Shown here: positions 8,096 to 16,551 of the stretch, one piece after another
Position numbering within the stretch: the stretch's first letter is position 1
How the letters are laid out: each line of letters begins with the position of its first letter
Assembly: GCF_900100085.1 (NCBI RefSeq)
Contig: NZ_FNEJ01000018.1
Coordinates: forward strand, 45,262-109,261
DNA: 64,000 nucleotides
Reading direction: 5' to 3'
Origin: Salipiger marinus
GTDB taxonomy: Bacteria > Pseudomonadota > Alphaproteobacteria > Rhodobacterales > Rhodobacteraceae
Notes under the pieces: model-generated
Told to the model about the DNA's origin: nothing
What the model saw: only the letters and a program-made list of their open reading frames with translations
Database searches by the model: none
Translations under genes and position numbers: made by a program

Positions 8096-10051
8096 TCATC
8101 CATGCGCTTCAATGATCGCCCGCGTCGTTTGCACTGCCGCTGCCAGTTCTGATCTGCCTGCATGGTTGAGACCCATTCCTGCGAGATCGAGCGACAGCTG
8201 TCCCTGGCCACCTCCGCTTCCAGCAGCACGAGCCGCGCGGCCTCGAACCTTCGCTGCGCTGACAGGGTCAGTTTTCGCCGCGTTAGGCGCATTCGGGTCG
8301 ACTTCCCGCGGTCCCGCAGCCGCCCGAACCTCCTGCAATTCCTGCTTCAGCTTCTCGACCGTCTCGCGAGTCTCGGACATCTGTCGGTCCCGCCGAAGGC
8401 CTTCCTCATCCGGATACGGGAAGCTTCCCGATTGACCGGCGTGCAGAACCTTCAACACCGGGTCCTCGAAATACTTCACCCTTCTTGCCCGGATCGGCAT
8501 CTGCGCGTCGATCACGAGGATGACCTCGTCTAGGTCCATGCGCCGGGCCTCATCCTCGGTCAGGAGCGGGGTATCTTCTGTCCTCTCCGAGACGCTGCGC
8601 CCTTCGAATGGATTGCGTCCAACAGCACGGGAGCGGGTCACCACACGCTTGGTGGTCTTGCCGACAGCCTGGCTCAATTCCTCGATGGTCTTCTGCTCGG
8701 ACGGGGTGAGGTAGAGCTTTACCCCGGCGCCGCCCTGCAGCGACCGGCGGGTGTTTTCGCCATAGATCTCATCGAGCGCGGGGATGGTCTGGGTCACGAT
8801 CGCGAGGTTGCCGCCGAACGAGCGCAGCGTCTTGATGCTCTCGGCGACGATCGGCATCTTCCCGAGCCGGTCGAACTCGTCGAGTATGATCATGACCGGC
8901 CAAGGTTCGTCATCGCCAGGTTCCTGTGCTTGCAGCGAAGCGATCAGGTCCGAGAAAAAGAGACGGATCAGCGGGGCAAGCGGTCGGATCATCTCGGATT
9001 CGACCACAAGATAGATCGCATGTGGGCGGCGGCGGATATCCCGGAATGAGAAGTCAGAGGTCGCGGTGGCCGCGTCGATCGCGCGGTTGTCCCAAGTGTC
9101 GAGACCCGATGTCATCAGGAGGGAGAGGTAGGAAGTGAGGGTGTCGTTGTTGGTCGATGCCATACGCTCGAAGATCAGTTTGGCCGACTTGTTCTTCACC
9201 TCCTGCGAACGCTTCAGGTATTCCTTCTGCTTGTCGCCCCCCGAGGCTGTGATGCGATAGATCTCGCCGATGGTCGGCACGCCGCGCTCGAAGGCCAGAA
9301 GACCGGCCGCCACGAACAAGTCGATGCCCCCGGCCAGAAGCCCGCTCAGCTTTTCATTGTCGGTCTGCAGGAAGAGCTTCGCGGTGAGTTTCAACTCCAT
9401 CTGCTGCCGGTCGGGGTTGGTCATGGCAGCAATGCGCGCCAGCGGATTATAGCGATGTGTCGGTCGGTCCCAGTCGGTCGGCGCGAAGCGGAAAACCTTG
9501 TCCCCCATGCTGGCTCGGAAGCGCGAGGTCTCGCGGAAGTTCTCGCCTTTCACGTCGAGCACCACGGCGGAGCCCTTGTAGGTCAGCAGGTTCGGGATCA
9601 CGAACCCCACGCCCTTGCCCCGGCCCGTAGGCGCCACGATCAGCGCGTGGGGGAAGGTTTTTGAAACTAGGAACGGGCGCTTGGATTTCGGGGAGCCGAG
9701 CTTGCCCAGAAGGAAGCCGCCGCCGGGCTTGGCAAAGAAGCCGTTCCTCTTCATCTCGCTGCGAGTCTGCCAATGCGTCGTCCCGAAGCGGGTCAATGCA
9801 TCCCCCAGAAGCGTGACGCTCAGCATCAGCGATGCCAGGCCGAAGCCGCCAAGGATAAGGTTCACCCAGAGGAAGTCTTTTGGCGCGGACTGAGACAGAC
9901 CCCGATATTCGCGGGCAAGCAGGGTGACGTCGAAACGGGTGGGAGAAAGCCCATAGCGGAACATGACAAAGCCGGTCGCCACGACATAGCCCATGGCGAG
10001 ACCGACCAGCACGAGGCTCAAAACTCCTAGGGCAATCTTGCCTTTATCCAT
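8096..10051 (-). CDS. virD4: VirD4 type IV coupling protein
   Basis: A 651-residue inner-membrane ATPase that brings the relaxase-DNA complex to the type IV channel. The N-terminus has two membrane helices (IALGVLSLVLVGLAMGYVVA and VNLILGGFGLASLMLSVTLL), then Walker A APTGRGKGVG near residue 139, a Walker B region ending ILDEFDRLGK, and TraG/VirD4 motifs (SFGGNLAIVTQTI, ENTRRSLQGGAGVK). The C-terminal 100 residues are a charged, coiled tail with many Ala and Gln. ATG 10051 overlaps the end of the relaxase gene by eight bases, so the two are co-translated. It follows mobC and the relaxase in one operon, reading away from the presumed oriT. Confidence 0.95.
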   Translation of the reverse strand: MDKGKIALGVLSLVLVGLAMGYVVATGFVMFRYGLSPTRFDVTLLAREYRGLSQSAPKDFLWVNLILGGFGLASLMLSVTLLGDALTRFGTTHWQTRSEMKRNGFFAKPGGGFLLGKLGSPKSKRPFLVSKTFPHALIVAPTGRGKGVGFVIPNLLTYKGSAVVLDVKGENFRETSRFRASMGDKVFRFAPTDWDRPTHRYNPLARIAAMTNPDRQQMELKLTAKLFLQTDNEKLSGLLAGGIDLFVAAGLLAFERGVPTIGEIYRITASGGDKQKEYLKRSQEVKNKSAKLIFERMASTNNDTLTSYLSLLMTSGLDTWDNRAIDAATATSDFSFRDIRRRPHAIYLVVESEMIRPLAPLIRLFFSDLIASLQAQEPGDDEPWPVMIILDEFDRLGKMPIVAESIKTLRSFGGNLAIVTQTIPALDEIYGENTRRSLQGGAGVKLYLTPSEQKTIEELSQAVGKTTKRVVTRSRAVGRNPFEGRSVSERTEDTPLLTEDEARRMDLDEVILVIDAQMPIRARRVKYFEDPVLKVLHAGQSGSFPYPDEEGLRRDRQMSETRETVEKLKQELQEVRAAAGPREVDPNAPNAAKTDPVSAAKVRGRAARAAGSGGGQGQLSLDLAGMGLNHAGRSELAAAVQTTRAIIEAHG

Positions 10052-12392
10052 GGGTGATCCCCTTCTCACCATGTGCCGCGGCGTGGCGCGCACGCTGCGC
10101 CTCGATCTGCTCTTCGGCCAGAGCATCGAGAACGCGCTCCATGGCCGGGCCATGCGCGGTGACCTCGCTGCTTTGAAGATAGGTCTTGGCGAGTTCCAGT
10201 TGGCGCAGCGGATCCTCGGTGAACTTGTCCAGGACGTCCGCATTTCCCGCCCGCAGCGCGTCGATTGCGTCAGGGCTTAGTCGCTCGTTTATCTGCTGCA
10301 CGATGTCCTGCTGCTCTGACTCGGAGAGTGGGCCCTCGACGTCGGCGTTTCGCACAAAGGCCATGACGGTTGGCGCTGTCTCCTCCAGATACCGGCGCTC
10401 GGCGTAGTCCTGTCGCGCCTGGTCCTCGATCTCGAAACTGCGTTCGCTGATATAGGCACGCGACGCGCCGAGCGAACGAAGGTGATTGATTTCGTCCTGG
10501 ACGGCCTGCCCGAACTCGTCATCCGGCATCTCCGTGCGATAACGGGCGAGGATGCGGAGCTCTTCGGTGATCGGACCGAGATGATCCGAAGGATCCCGCA
10601 AGGCGAGGTCCATGTCGCCAGCATGAAGCGTGCGGTCCTGCTCCGATACCGCATATTGCGGCGGCATTCGACTGTCAGTCATCTGTTCCCAAGCCATCGA
10701 GGCCAATTCGGCATGTTGCGGAGATCTCTGCGCATAGGCGTCGAACGCGACGCGGGCCTCTTCAACCTCCACGGCGCCGGCCCGCCTTACAGACGGGTCG
10801 TCGGAGAACGGATGATCGAAATCCGTCCGACGGAACTGCGCCACCAGCGCCCTGAACGCCTGCCGCTCCGATGGGGCAAAGATTTCGGGCCCGTCCTTCT
10901 CGAGATCACCCCCTGATGCCGCCAACCGCTCGCCGAGCGCTGGCTCAGCGTTGTCCACCTCGTCGATCTCGGTTGGCGCGCGAAGGACGCGTACGTCGGT
11001 CAGGACATCGCCCAACCGAACATGCACGGCTTCCAGCCGGTCGAGCGCTTCTTCCCGGTCCGCAGATTTCTCCAGATCGAGATCGCTTGCTTTGGCAATC
11101 CCCTGCAGATCCTGTGCCAGCCACTGGCGCTCCAATGCGGCATTGCCTGCCCCCTCCCGCAGGCGCGCGGCCACAGCCTCGGCATCGATGCCCGTGCCTT
11201 GCAACGCCTCGGCCAGCTTTGGTGCCACCTCTCCATCGTCAAGACGCGCGAGGTGTTCTTCACTTAAGTTCGGCCTTGCATAGATGCCGTCCCTGGATGG
11301 GGCATCGACCAGGGCGGCGGAGCGATCCCCGAGCGGGTTCAAATGCGCGACCGAGGCCAGAACGTCGGTCAGCTTGCGCTCGATCACCGGCCTCTCGGCC
11401 GCCGGCGCCCTGTCGATCGCCGCCTCGATCTGGCGAATGTTCTGAGAAAACTCGGTGATCAGCGTGTCGAACGCTGCTTCGTCTTGGGACATGTAGATGG
11501 CTCCGTCAGATTGAATCTGACCGCCTCTGGCAAGGATGGTGCTGGCCCTCTCGAGCGCTTCGGCCACGTCTTCGAAATTCGAACGGGACGCCTCCGCCGC
11601 GAGCCCGCGATAGATCAAAGCGTTGTGCCGGACGGTTTCCAGAGCGGCCGCCAGGTCAGCACCGGTTCTCCGGCGCTCGACCGGGGGACGACCTTCGTCG
11701 CGAGCCTTGTAGATTTCATCGATCTCGGCGCGGTAGGTAGTGACGCCGCGATCCAGACGGCGCGTCGCCTCAAGGCGGATCCCATGAACTTGGGCCGCCT
11801 CGACCATCGCCTCGCGAAAGGCGTCGTAGTTGAAGTGATGATCCTTCCCGAGAAAGAACATTTCGCCATCCTTGCTGCGGCGGTTCAGAACGATATGCGC
11901 ATGTGGATGCGCGCGATCTTGGTGTATTGCAGCAATATAGTCGAATTGCGACCCCTCACCTTGAAAGAACTTCTCGCAGACCGCCTGGGTGATATCGCGC
12001 ACCTCCTCGCCGCTGGTTCCAACCGGGAATGCCATCAGCAGATGCGACGTATGGCCAAGCTTGGGGCTGTAGCGCTCGTTCCACTGGTTCTCGAACCGCC
12101 GCGCCACTCGGTTGATCTCGGCTTCCGAGAGCTGCTTCTTCCCGTCATGGGTGCCGCGACTGTCGAGGATATGGGTCGACTTCGTCGTGAGATATGTGAG
12201 CTGCGCCCGTAGCTGCGCCCCGGTGTGGCAGCCCCCTTTCGAGATAGCCTTGAAGATCGCTGGCGAATAGCCGCGCGCGGCCCGAACCATCTGCGCGCCC
12301 ATGGAAAGCCCCTGCCAGGATCCCGAAACCCGGCTCCAGCCTCGTTCAAATAGCGCCGGGTCGATGCCACGGACCCGGTCACTCCGCGCCAT
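10044..12392 (-). CDS. virD2: VirD2-family relaxase with long C-terminal extension
   Basis: A 782-residue conjugative relaxase that nicks oriT and stays covalently bound to the transferred strand. The N-terminal third holds the relaxase fold: a conserved Tyr in LTYLTTKSTHILDSRG near residue 65, a metal-binding motif HPHAHIVLNRRS near residue 164, and GKDHHFNYDAFREA. VirD2 of Agrobacterium is about 450 residues, so this protein carries some 350 extra residues. They are helical, Glu/Arg/Gln-rich and without a clear enzymatic domain. ATG 12392 is chosen because GAGAGGG sits six bases upstream; it overlaps mobC by 14 bases. The extension may be a translocation signal or accessory binding region for VirD4; that is inference. 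Confidence 0.92.
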   Translation of the reverse strand: MARSDRVRGIDPALFERGWSRVSGSWQGLSMGAQMVRAARGYSPAIFKAISKGGCHTGAQLRAQLTYLTTKSTHILDSRGTHDGKKQLSEAEINRVARRFENQWNERYSPKLGHTSHLLMAFPVGTSGEEVRDITQAVCEKFFQGEGSQFDYIAAIHQDRAHPHAHIVLNRRSKDGEMFFLGKDHHFNYDAFREAMVEAAQVHGIRLEATRRLDRGVTTYRAEIDEIYKARDEGRPPVERRRTGADLAAALETVRHNALIYRGLAAEASRSNFEDVAEALERASTILARGGQIQSDGAIYMSQDEAAFDTLITEFSQNIRQIEAAIDRAPAAERPVIERKLTDVLASVAHLNPLGDRSAALVDAPSRDGIYARPNLSEEHLARLDDGEVAPKLAEALQGTGIDAEAVAARLREGAGNAALERQWLAQDLQGIAKASDLDLEKSADREEALDRLEAVHVRLGDVLTDVRVLRAPTEIDEVDNAEPALGERLAASGGDLEKDGPEIFAPSERQAFRALVAQFRRTDFDHPFSDDPSVRRAGAVEVEEARVAFDAYAQRSPQHAELASMAWEQMTDSRMPPQYAVSEQDRTLHAGDMDLALRDPSDHLGPITEELRILARYRTEMPDDEFGQAVQDEINHLRSLGASRAYISERSFEIEDQARQDYAERRYLEETAPTVMAFVRNADVEGPLSESEQQDIVQQINERLSPDAIDALRAGNADVLDKFTEDPLRQLELAKTYLQSSEVTAHGPAMERVLDALAEEQIEAQRARHAAAHGEKGITHG

Positions 12393-12966
12393 TCTCATCC
12401 CTCTCGGCGAGGCCCGCCAGGGCAGAGCTGATCTCAAGGTCCAGCAGGCTGCGCCGCGCACGCGACATCTCCTGGACCTGGTCGGCCAGATCGAAGACCA
12501 GACCCGCAAGGGCGCGGACGTCACGGTGACTTGAGGCCGGGTAGGACAGTCTCTCGCCCCGCACCTTGGCCTCGTTCAGACGTCGCGCGATCTGGTTCAC
12601 GTTGTTGCCGACCCGGTTGAGCGCGGCGCCGAGGCAGCGCAACTCGTCACACATCTCGTCGTCGGGCAGGAAGACACCTGCGGCCGCCAGCATCAGGCGG
12701 CGCATGGCATCCGAGCGGTGCGCAATCCCGCGCCGCGACAGCGCCGCGTCGAACCGGCGCAGGTCGTCGTCCGAGACCCGGATCCCCACAACCCGCGATC
12801 GGCTGCCGTTCGCTGTCTGACGCTCATCCCGGTGGTTCACCACGTTGTAGATCGTCTTCAGGCTGACATCGTAGCGCGCGGCCAATGACGCCGCGGAGAC
12901 GCCGTTCCGGCGCTCCTGGGCGATGGTCAATCGCTCGATCTCTGACAGTCTGCGGCGGCGGGGCAT
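12379..12966 (-). CDS. mobC: MobC-like relaxosome accessory protein
   Basis: A 195-residue basic protein. The N-terminus holds a helix-turn-helix (LSEIERLTIAQERRNGVSAASLAARYDVSLKTIYNVVNH), the middle a ribbon-helix-helix-like segment (RVVGIRVSDDDLRRFDAALSRRGIAHRSDAMRRLM), and the C-terminus the MobC signature GAALNRVGNNVNQIARRLNEA. MobC proteins bind oriT and help open it for the relaxase. It is the first gene of the mobC-virD2-virD4 operon and directly abuts the hairpin-rich region proposed as oriT. A TTG at 12996 would extend it by ten residues; neither start has a strong ribosome-binding site. Confidence 0.88.
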   Translation of the reverse strand: MPRRRRLSEIERLTIAQERRNGVSAASLAARYDVSLKTIYNVVNHRDERQTANGSRSRVVGIRVSDDDLRRFDAALSRRGIAHRSDAMRRLMLAAAGVFLPDDEMCDELRCLGAALNRVGNNVNQIARRLNEAKVRGERLSYPASSHRDVRALAGLVFDLADQVQEMSRARRSLLDLEISSALAGLAERDENGAE

Positions 12967-13000
12967 TTTGAAGTTAACGTTCCTATTTCTTGCCAACTTC

Positions 13001-13053
13001 GTACAAGCCCGCCGACTCCCAACGCAAGTGGAGTCGGCTATAAGGGCTTGTAC
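13001..13053. repeat. Two-part inverted repeat, oriT/MobC-site candidate
   Basis: GTACAAGCCC (13001-13010) pairs with GGGCTTGTAC (13044-13053), and immediately inside it GCCGACTCC (13011-13019) pairs with GGAGTCGGC (13030-13038), leaving a five-base bulge on one side and a ten-base loop. Nineteen base pairs in total, 35 bases from the mobC start. Its size and place suit a relaxosome binding site or nic-proximal hairpin; it could also be an operator for mobC. Confidence 0.6.
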
Positions 13054-13170
13054 TCAATGTAGAAAATCTCCTTGCAGGGGCGATTTCCCGTCCTTTGTCA
13101 AATGGATCGCGCTTCGCGCTCATGGCACCACGCGATGCGGTCCCCGCATCGCGCATCGCGTCTTTCGCGC

Positions 13171-13201
13171 CCCGTCTCTTGCACCCCGCAAGACGGGTTT
13201 T
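13171..13201 (+). terminator. Rho-independent-type hairpin
   Basis: CCCGTCT at 13171-13177 pairs with AGACGGG at 13191-13197, extended by TTGC/GCAA after one unpaired base, with a short loop and TTTTG following on the plus strand. There is no known plus-strand gene upstream, so it may end a small transcript from the oriT region or block read-through into virC1. Confidence 0.45.
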
Positions 13202-13518
13202 GCCGCGTGCTAACCGTCTCGCGTCACCCGCAGAACGACATACGCGAGACTGCCTCCCGTCGTCTGGAGCGCGCTATCCGTCACCTGCATTCCGTCCGCA
13301 GCACATCGCCAAACGCATCCCGACATTTGGAGGGTGTGTGGTGCCCCGCGACGAATGCTGAAGGCACCACGGCAGACGTCGCACGGTCATCGCAAAACGC
13401 CGCCCGCAGCATGCCAGGCGCGGGTCGCATCCCGACTTCTGCTTGACCCCTCCGCCTCATGCGTTTAGCGACACTTTAGCATTATCGTTGCGATTCACTA
13501 TTTTTGCGGAGGATCAGA

Positions 13519-14238
13519 ATGCCGAACGAAAATCTTGTGGTGATCGCAGCGATGGCCCGGAAAGGGGGCAGTGGAAAAACGACGCTTTCGCGCGCCTTGA
13601 TCAGCGCCGCGATCGCCGCCGGACGCAGAGTGATGTTGATCGACACGGACAGCACGAGAGTACTCGGGGCATGGCATGCTCGGGCGGAAGCCGGTGGGCT
13701 GAGTTCGTCGCTTCTCTGCTCGGCCACCGTCGAAAGCGTGGCGGGTGTCGAGGGTCAGATCGATCAGGTCTACATGGCAGGCACAGCAGACTTCATCTTC
13801 ATCGATACCGCGGGGGTCGGTGCCGAATGGTCAGACGGCATCGCGGTGCTTGCGGACCACATTGTGACGCCCGTCATGCTGTCGACATCTGATTTCGATG
13901 TCGGAGCGCAGACGGCTGATTGGTTTGAGAAGCTGAAATCCCGTGTTGACGACCCCTCCGGCCTGCCGCGCCACCACGTCGTCCTCAACATGGTTGACCC
14001 GAAAACGACCCGTGCTGACGCCGCCCTAATTGAAGAAGCGCTCACCCGTTTTCCGGTGATTGAGACCGTCATGATGCGGCGGAACACTTACAAGGAGATG
14101 GACCAGAAGGGGCTTCTCCACGCCTTGGCGCTGGAAAAGCAAACCGATCCAAACCCTCTGATGCGTCCACATGTACGTCATGTCGTCGAGGCGCTCGAGG
14201 AGGCGACGGACATCCTCAACAATATTCTTGCTGCGTGA
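13519..14238 (+). CDS. virC1: VirC1-like ParA-family ATPase
   Basis: A 239-residue P-loop ATPase of the ParA/MinD superfamily. The deviant Walker A motif is ARKGGSGKTTLSRALI near residue 15, with DTDSTRVLGAWH as the switch region and FIFIDTAGVGAEW as Walker B. In Agrobacterium VirC1 binds the overdrive sequence beside the T-DNA border and raises relaxosome assembly and delivery to VirD4. ATG 13519 follows GGAGGA by five bases. It is followed by virC2 and faces away from mobC-virD2-virD4, so this is taken as VirC1 rather than a partition ParA. The plasmid has its own RepA. Confidence 0.88.
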   Translation: MPNENLVVIAAMARKGGSGKTTLSRALISAAIAAGRRVMLIDTDSTRVLGAWHARAEAGGLSSSLLCSATVESVAGVEGQIDQVYMAGTADFIFIDTAGVGAEWSDGIAVLADHIVTPVMLSTSDFDVGAQTADWFEKLKSRVDDPSGLPRHHVVLNMVDPKTTRADAALIEEALTRFPVIETVMMRRNTYKEMDQKGLLHALALEKQTDPNPLMRPHVRHVVEALEEATDILNNILAA

Positions 14239-14248
14239 GGACAGTCGA

Positions 14249-14890
14249 TTGCGCAAGAAGATCCCGACCATCACTAGGCCCGACCCAGCCTACGCCGCCA
14301 CCCTGCAACAGGGTGACCGCGAGGTTCCCGGGAAGGAGGAAGAGGCACAGGTCACAGCAACAAAGACTGGGACCCCAGCCGCTGACGTTGACGCTGATCC
14401 GCACGAGTCAGAGCGTGTCCCGGAAGGTGCCGTGGCGCCGCACCAAGTCACCGCGGAAAGCTCTGACCCGCATACCAGCCTGAGAGCTCCCGTATCGGCG
14501 CGCGCTTTGAGCCCGACCCGGAAGATCGACATCAGGGTCAACGCACTCGAACGACAGGAAGCAGCGCTGGAGACTTGTGGTGTTGAGCCAGCACATGTGG
14601 TGCGTGCCGCCCTGCGCCGTGCAGTCAAAGGCTGGCAACTATCGCCGGTCTTCGCCCCAGTCGCGGAGGAGCGACGCACTCGAAACACGCAGTGGCAGGC
14701 CCGTACATCTCTGGCAGTCGATGCGGCCAGCCTGGGTGTCCTCCTCCGGGACCACGACCCCCTCGACGTCTTGAGTAAATGGGCTCTGATCCGCGGCCAA
14801 GTGGAACCACGCATATGGGGCGAGATCGACAAAATCTTGGAAGAAATTGCTGTTCCCGCTGCATCGCCGCATGAGCAGCACACACCGTAA
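14249..14890 (+). CDS. virC2: VirC2-like conjugation protein
   Basis: A 213-residue protein with a charged, low-complexity N-terminal half (Glu/Thr/Ala/Pro) and a C-terminal ribbon-helix-helix-like domain beginning KIDIRVNALERQEAALETCGVEPAHVVRAALRRA, which matches the VirC2 DNA-binding fold. VirC2 acts with VirC1 at the relaxosome. It starts at a TTG (14249) with GAGG eight bases upstream, ten bases after virC1. Another start is possible, but the paired order virC1-virC2 and the RHH segment support the call. Confidence 0.78.
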   Translation: MRKKIPTITRPDPAYAATLQQGDREVPGKEEEAQVTATKTGTPAADVDADPHESERVPEGAVAPHQVTAESSDPHTSLRAPVSARALSPTRKIDIRVNALERQEAALETCGVEPAHVVRAALRRAVKGWQLSPVFAPVAEERRTRNTQWQARTSLAVDAASLGVLLRDHDPLDVLSKWALIRGQVEPRIWGEIDKILEEIAVPAASPHEQHTP

Positions 14891-15051
14891 GAGACCTATC
14901 TGAAAAGATAACTTGCATTTCGCCGGTGGATTTTCGCCCAACGGCGGAAGCTCGCCTTGCAGTTGCGGAGAGCGTGGCGCTAATGAGCGTCATATAGAAT
15001 TTCAGACCTCAGTGGTGATGAGTTACGAGGTCCATTTTGGAGGAACGCATT

Positions 15052-15291
15052 ATGAACACGAAGCCCCGCCTGACTGGCGAACCGATCATGCGCATCCTCT
15101 GCGAGACATCTGAAAATCTGGTTGGCTACCTGTACCAATGGAACAATGGTGACGTGCAGCCTGCCTGGTTCGACGGCGCCATGGCGGACGTTCGCTATGA
15201 ACCATTCTTTCAAGCGCCGGAACAAAACCCCGCCGATCCGAAGGCCCCCAGACCGCGTCAGCAAGGTCTGACGCACCTTGAAAAGGCATAG
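15052..15291 (+). CDS. Small hypothetical protein, 79 residues
   Basis: A short soluble protein with a GGAGGA ribosome-binding site seven bases before ATG 15052. The sequence MRILCETSENLVGYLYQWNNGDVQPAWFDG followed by a Pro-rich tail (APEQNPADPKAPRPRQQG) is not a family I can name. It lies alone between virC2 and the Fic gene on the same strand. Good initiation context and codon use make it likely real; its function is unknown. Confidence 0.6.
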   Translation: MNTKPRLTGEPIMRILCETSENLVGYLYQWNNGDVQPAWFDGAMADVRYEPFFQAPEQNPADPKAPRPRQQGLTHLEKA

Positions 15292-15384
15292 CTCAAGGCC
15301 TCGCGTCGGTTTGTGGGTCACCCCATCGCGCAGGTCCTTTGAGCGATAGAGTTGACTTCTATGCCTCAGAAGTGGTCTAGATGT

Positions 15385-15411
15385 GAGTTATAGAAAGGAT
15401 GTCTATAACTC
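15385..15411 (+). promoter_or_regulatory. Perfect inverted repeat enclosing the fic ribosome-binding site
   Basis: GAGTTATAGA (15385-15394) and TCTATAACTC (15402-15411) form a perfect ten-base inverted repeat with a seven-base loop AAGGATG. The ATG of fic starts at the next base, 15412. The only purine-rich ribosome-binding site, AAAGGA, lies at the top of this hairpin. It may be an operator for autoregulation or an RNA hairpin that limits translation. Confidence 0.7.
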
Positions 15412-16551
15412 ATGGCTTGGAACTGGACGCTGCCTGATTGGCCGGATTTCCGGTATGACGCCTCCGCTCTGGAGCCGTTTGAGCAGACGTTCCTGCTGTC
15501 GTCCGGAGAAATCCTCGGCGCGGTCCATCATGTCAGCCAGCCGGAACGCGAGCAACTCCGCATCGAACTGCTCAGCGAGGAAGCGATGCAGACGAGCGCC
15601 ATCGAGGGTGAAATCCTCGATCGGCTCAGTGTGCAATCTTCGCTGCGCCGCCATCTGGGCCTCGATCCGGACAGCTACCCTGCCAAACCGCGCGAACAGG
15701 GCGTCGCGGAAATGATGGTCGACGTCTATTCCAGTTTTGCAGAGCCGCTAACCCATGAGACACTGTACCGCTGGCATCGGATGCTCCTGTCCCATGACCG
15801 TCGGTTGGAAACCATTGGGGCCTACCGACAACACGCCGAGGCGATGCAAATCGTTTCCGGCCGCCTTGACCGGCCCACGATCCATTTCGAAGCGCCGGCC
15901 TCGGAGCGGGTCATGCCTGAGATGGAGCGATACGCGGATTGGTTCAACAAGACCGGGCCGGGGGGAGCAGAGCCGCTTCCAGCGCTGACGCGCGCAGGGC
16001 TAAGCCACCTCTATTTCGAGAGCATCCATCCCTTCGAAGACGGCAACGGCCGCTTGGGTCGCGCCCTCGCTGAAAAGTCGCTGGCGCAGAACATTGGCCA
16101 GCCGACCCTCATCTCGCTCGCCTTCACCATCGAGAAGGAGCGCAAGGGATACTACGATCAGCTTGAGCAGCATCAAAAAACGCTCGACGTGACCGATTGG
16201 CTCGTCTGGTTCGCAGAAGTTGTCTTGAAGGCCCAACAGGCAACACTCGACCGCGTCGGCTTCTTCATCAGCAAGGCACACTTCTACGATCGTCACAGAG
16301 ACCACTTGAACGAACGCCAAGCCAAGGCCATCGCTCGAATATTTCGGGAAGGCCCTGGCGGTTTCAAAGGCGGCCTCAGCGCCGACAACTATCTCAAGAT
16401 CACCGGAACCTCACGCGCAACCGCAACCCGCGATCTGCAGGACCTGGTCGAGAAAGGTGCGCTCAGCCGAACTGGAGATCGACGCCATACGAGGTACTGG
16501 TTGAACCTGAATCCGAAAATCATCACACAGGTCGCCCGACAATATCCATGA
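15412..16551 (+). CDS. Fic-family adenylyltransferase with DUF4172 domain
   Basis: A 379-residue protein that should transfer AMP (or another nucleotide moiety) to target proteins. The catalytic loop [12 protein letters not shown] is complete, with the active His near residue 206. An N-terminal inhibitory motif of the (S/T)xxxE(G/N) type is visible as TSAIEG near residue 60, which places it in the class of Fic proteins that inhibit themselves from the N-terminal side. The first 60 residues match DUF4172, and the C-terminus contains a winged-helix-like segment ([48 protein letters not shown]) that could bind DNA and autoregulate. It converges on the res gene, overlapping its end by 29 bases. 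Confidence 0.93.
   Translation: MAWNWTLPDWPDFRYDASALEPFEQTFLLSSGEILGAVHHVSQPEREQLRIELLSEEAMQTSAIEGEILDRLSVQSSLRRHLGLDPDSYPAKPREQGVAEMMVDVYSSFAEPLTHETLYRWHRMLLSHDRRLETIGAYRQHAEAMQIVSGRLDRPTIHFEAPASERVMPEMERYADWFNKTGPGGAEPLPALTRAGLSHLYFESIHPFEDGNGRLGRALAEKSLAQNIGQPTLISLAFTIEKERKGYYDQLEQHQKTLDVTDWLVWFAEVVLKAQQATLDRVGFFISKAHFYDRHRDHLNERQAKAIARIFREGPGGFKGGLSADNYLKITGTSRATATRDLQDLVEKGALSRTGDRRHTRYWLNLNPKIITQVARQYP

Larger units (their letters stand above)
12967..13518. other. Non-coding hairpin-rich region, candidate oriT
   Basis: About 550 bases without a convincing gene, between divergent mobC and virC1, which is where oriT lies in VirD2/VirC systems. It holds a two-part inverted repeat at 13001-13053, CGCGATGCGG/CCGCATCGCG with a three-base loop at 13131-13153, a terminator-like hairpin at 13171-13197 followed by TTTT, and GTCTCGCGT/ACGCGAGAC at 13216-13224 and 13242-13250. 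A strong GGAGGA ribosome-binding site at 13508-13513 serves virC1. Open frames in it have no recognisable content. Confidence 0.55.

Noticed and set aside
13072..13446. Plus-strand open frames in the oriT region
   Set aside because: No start signal, Arg/Ser/His-rich composition, and the DNA is full of hairpins expected of a non-coding transfer region.
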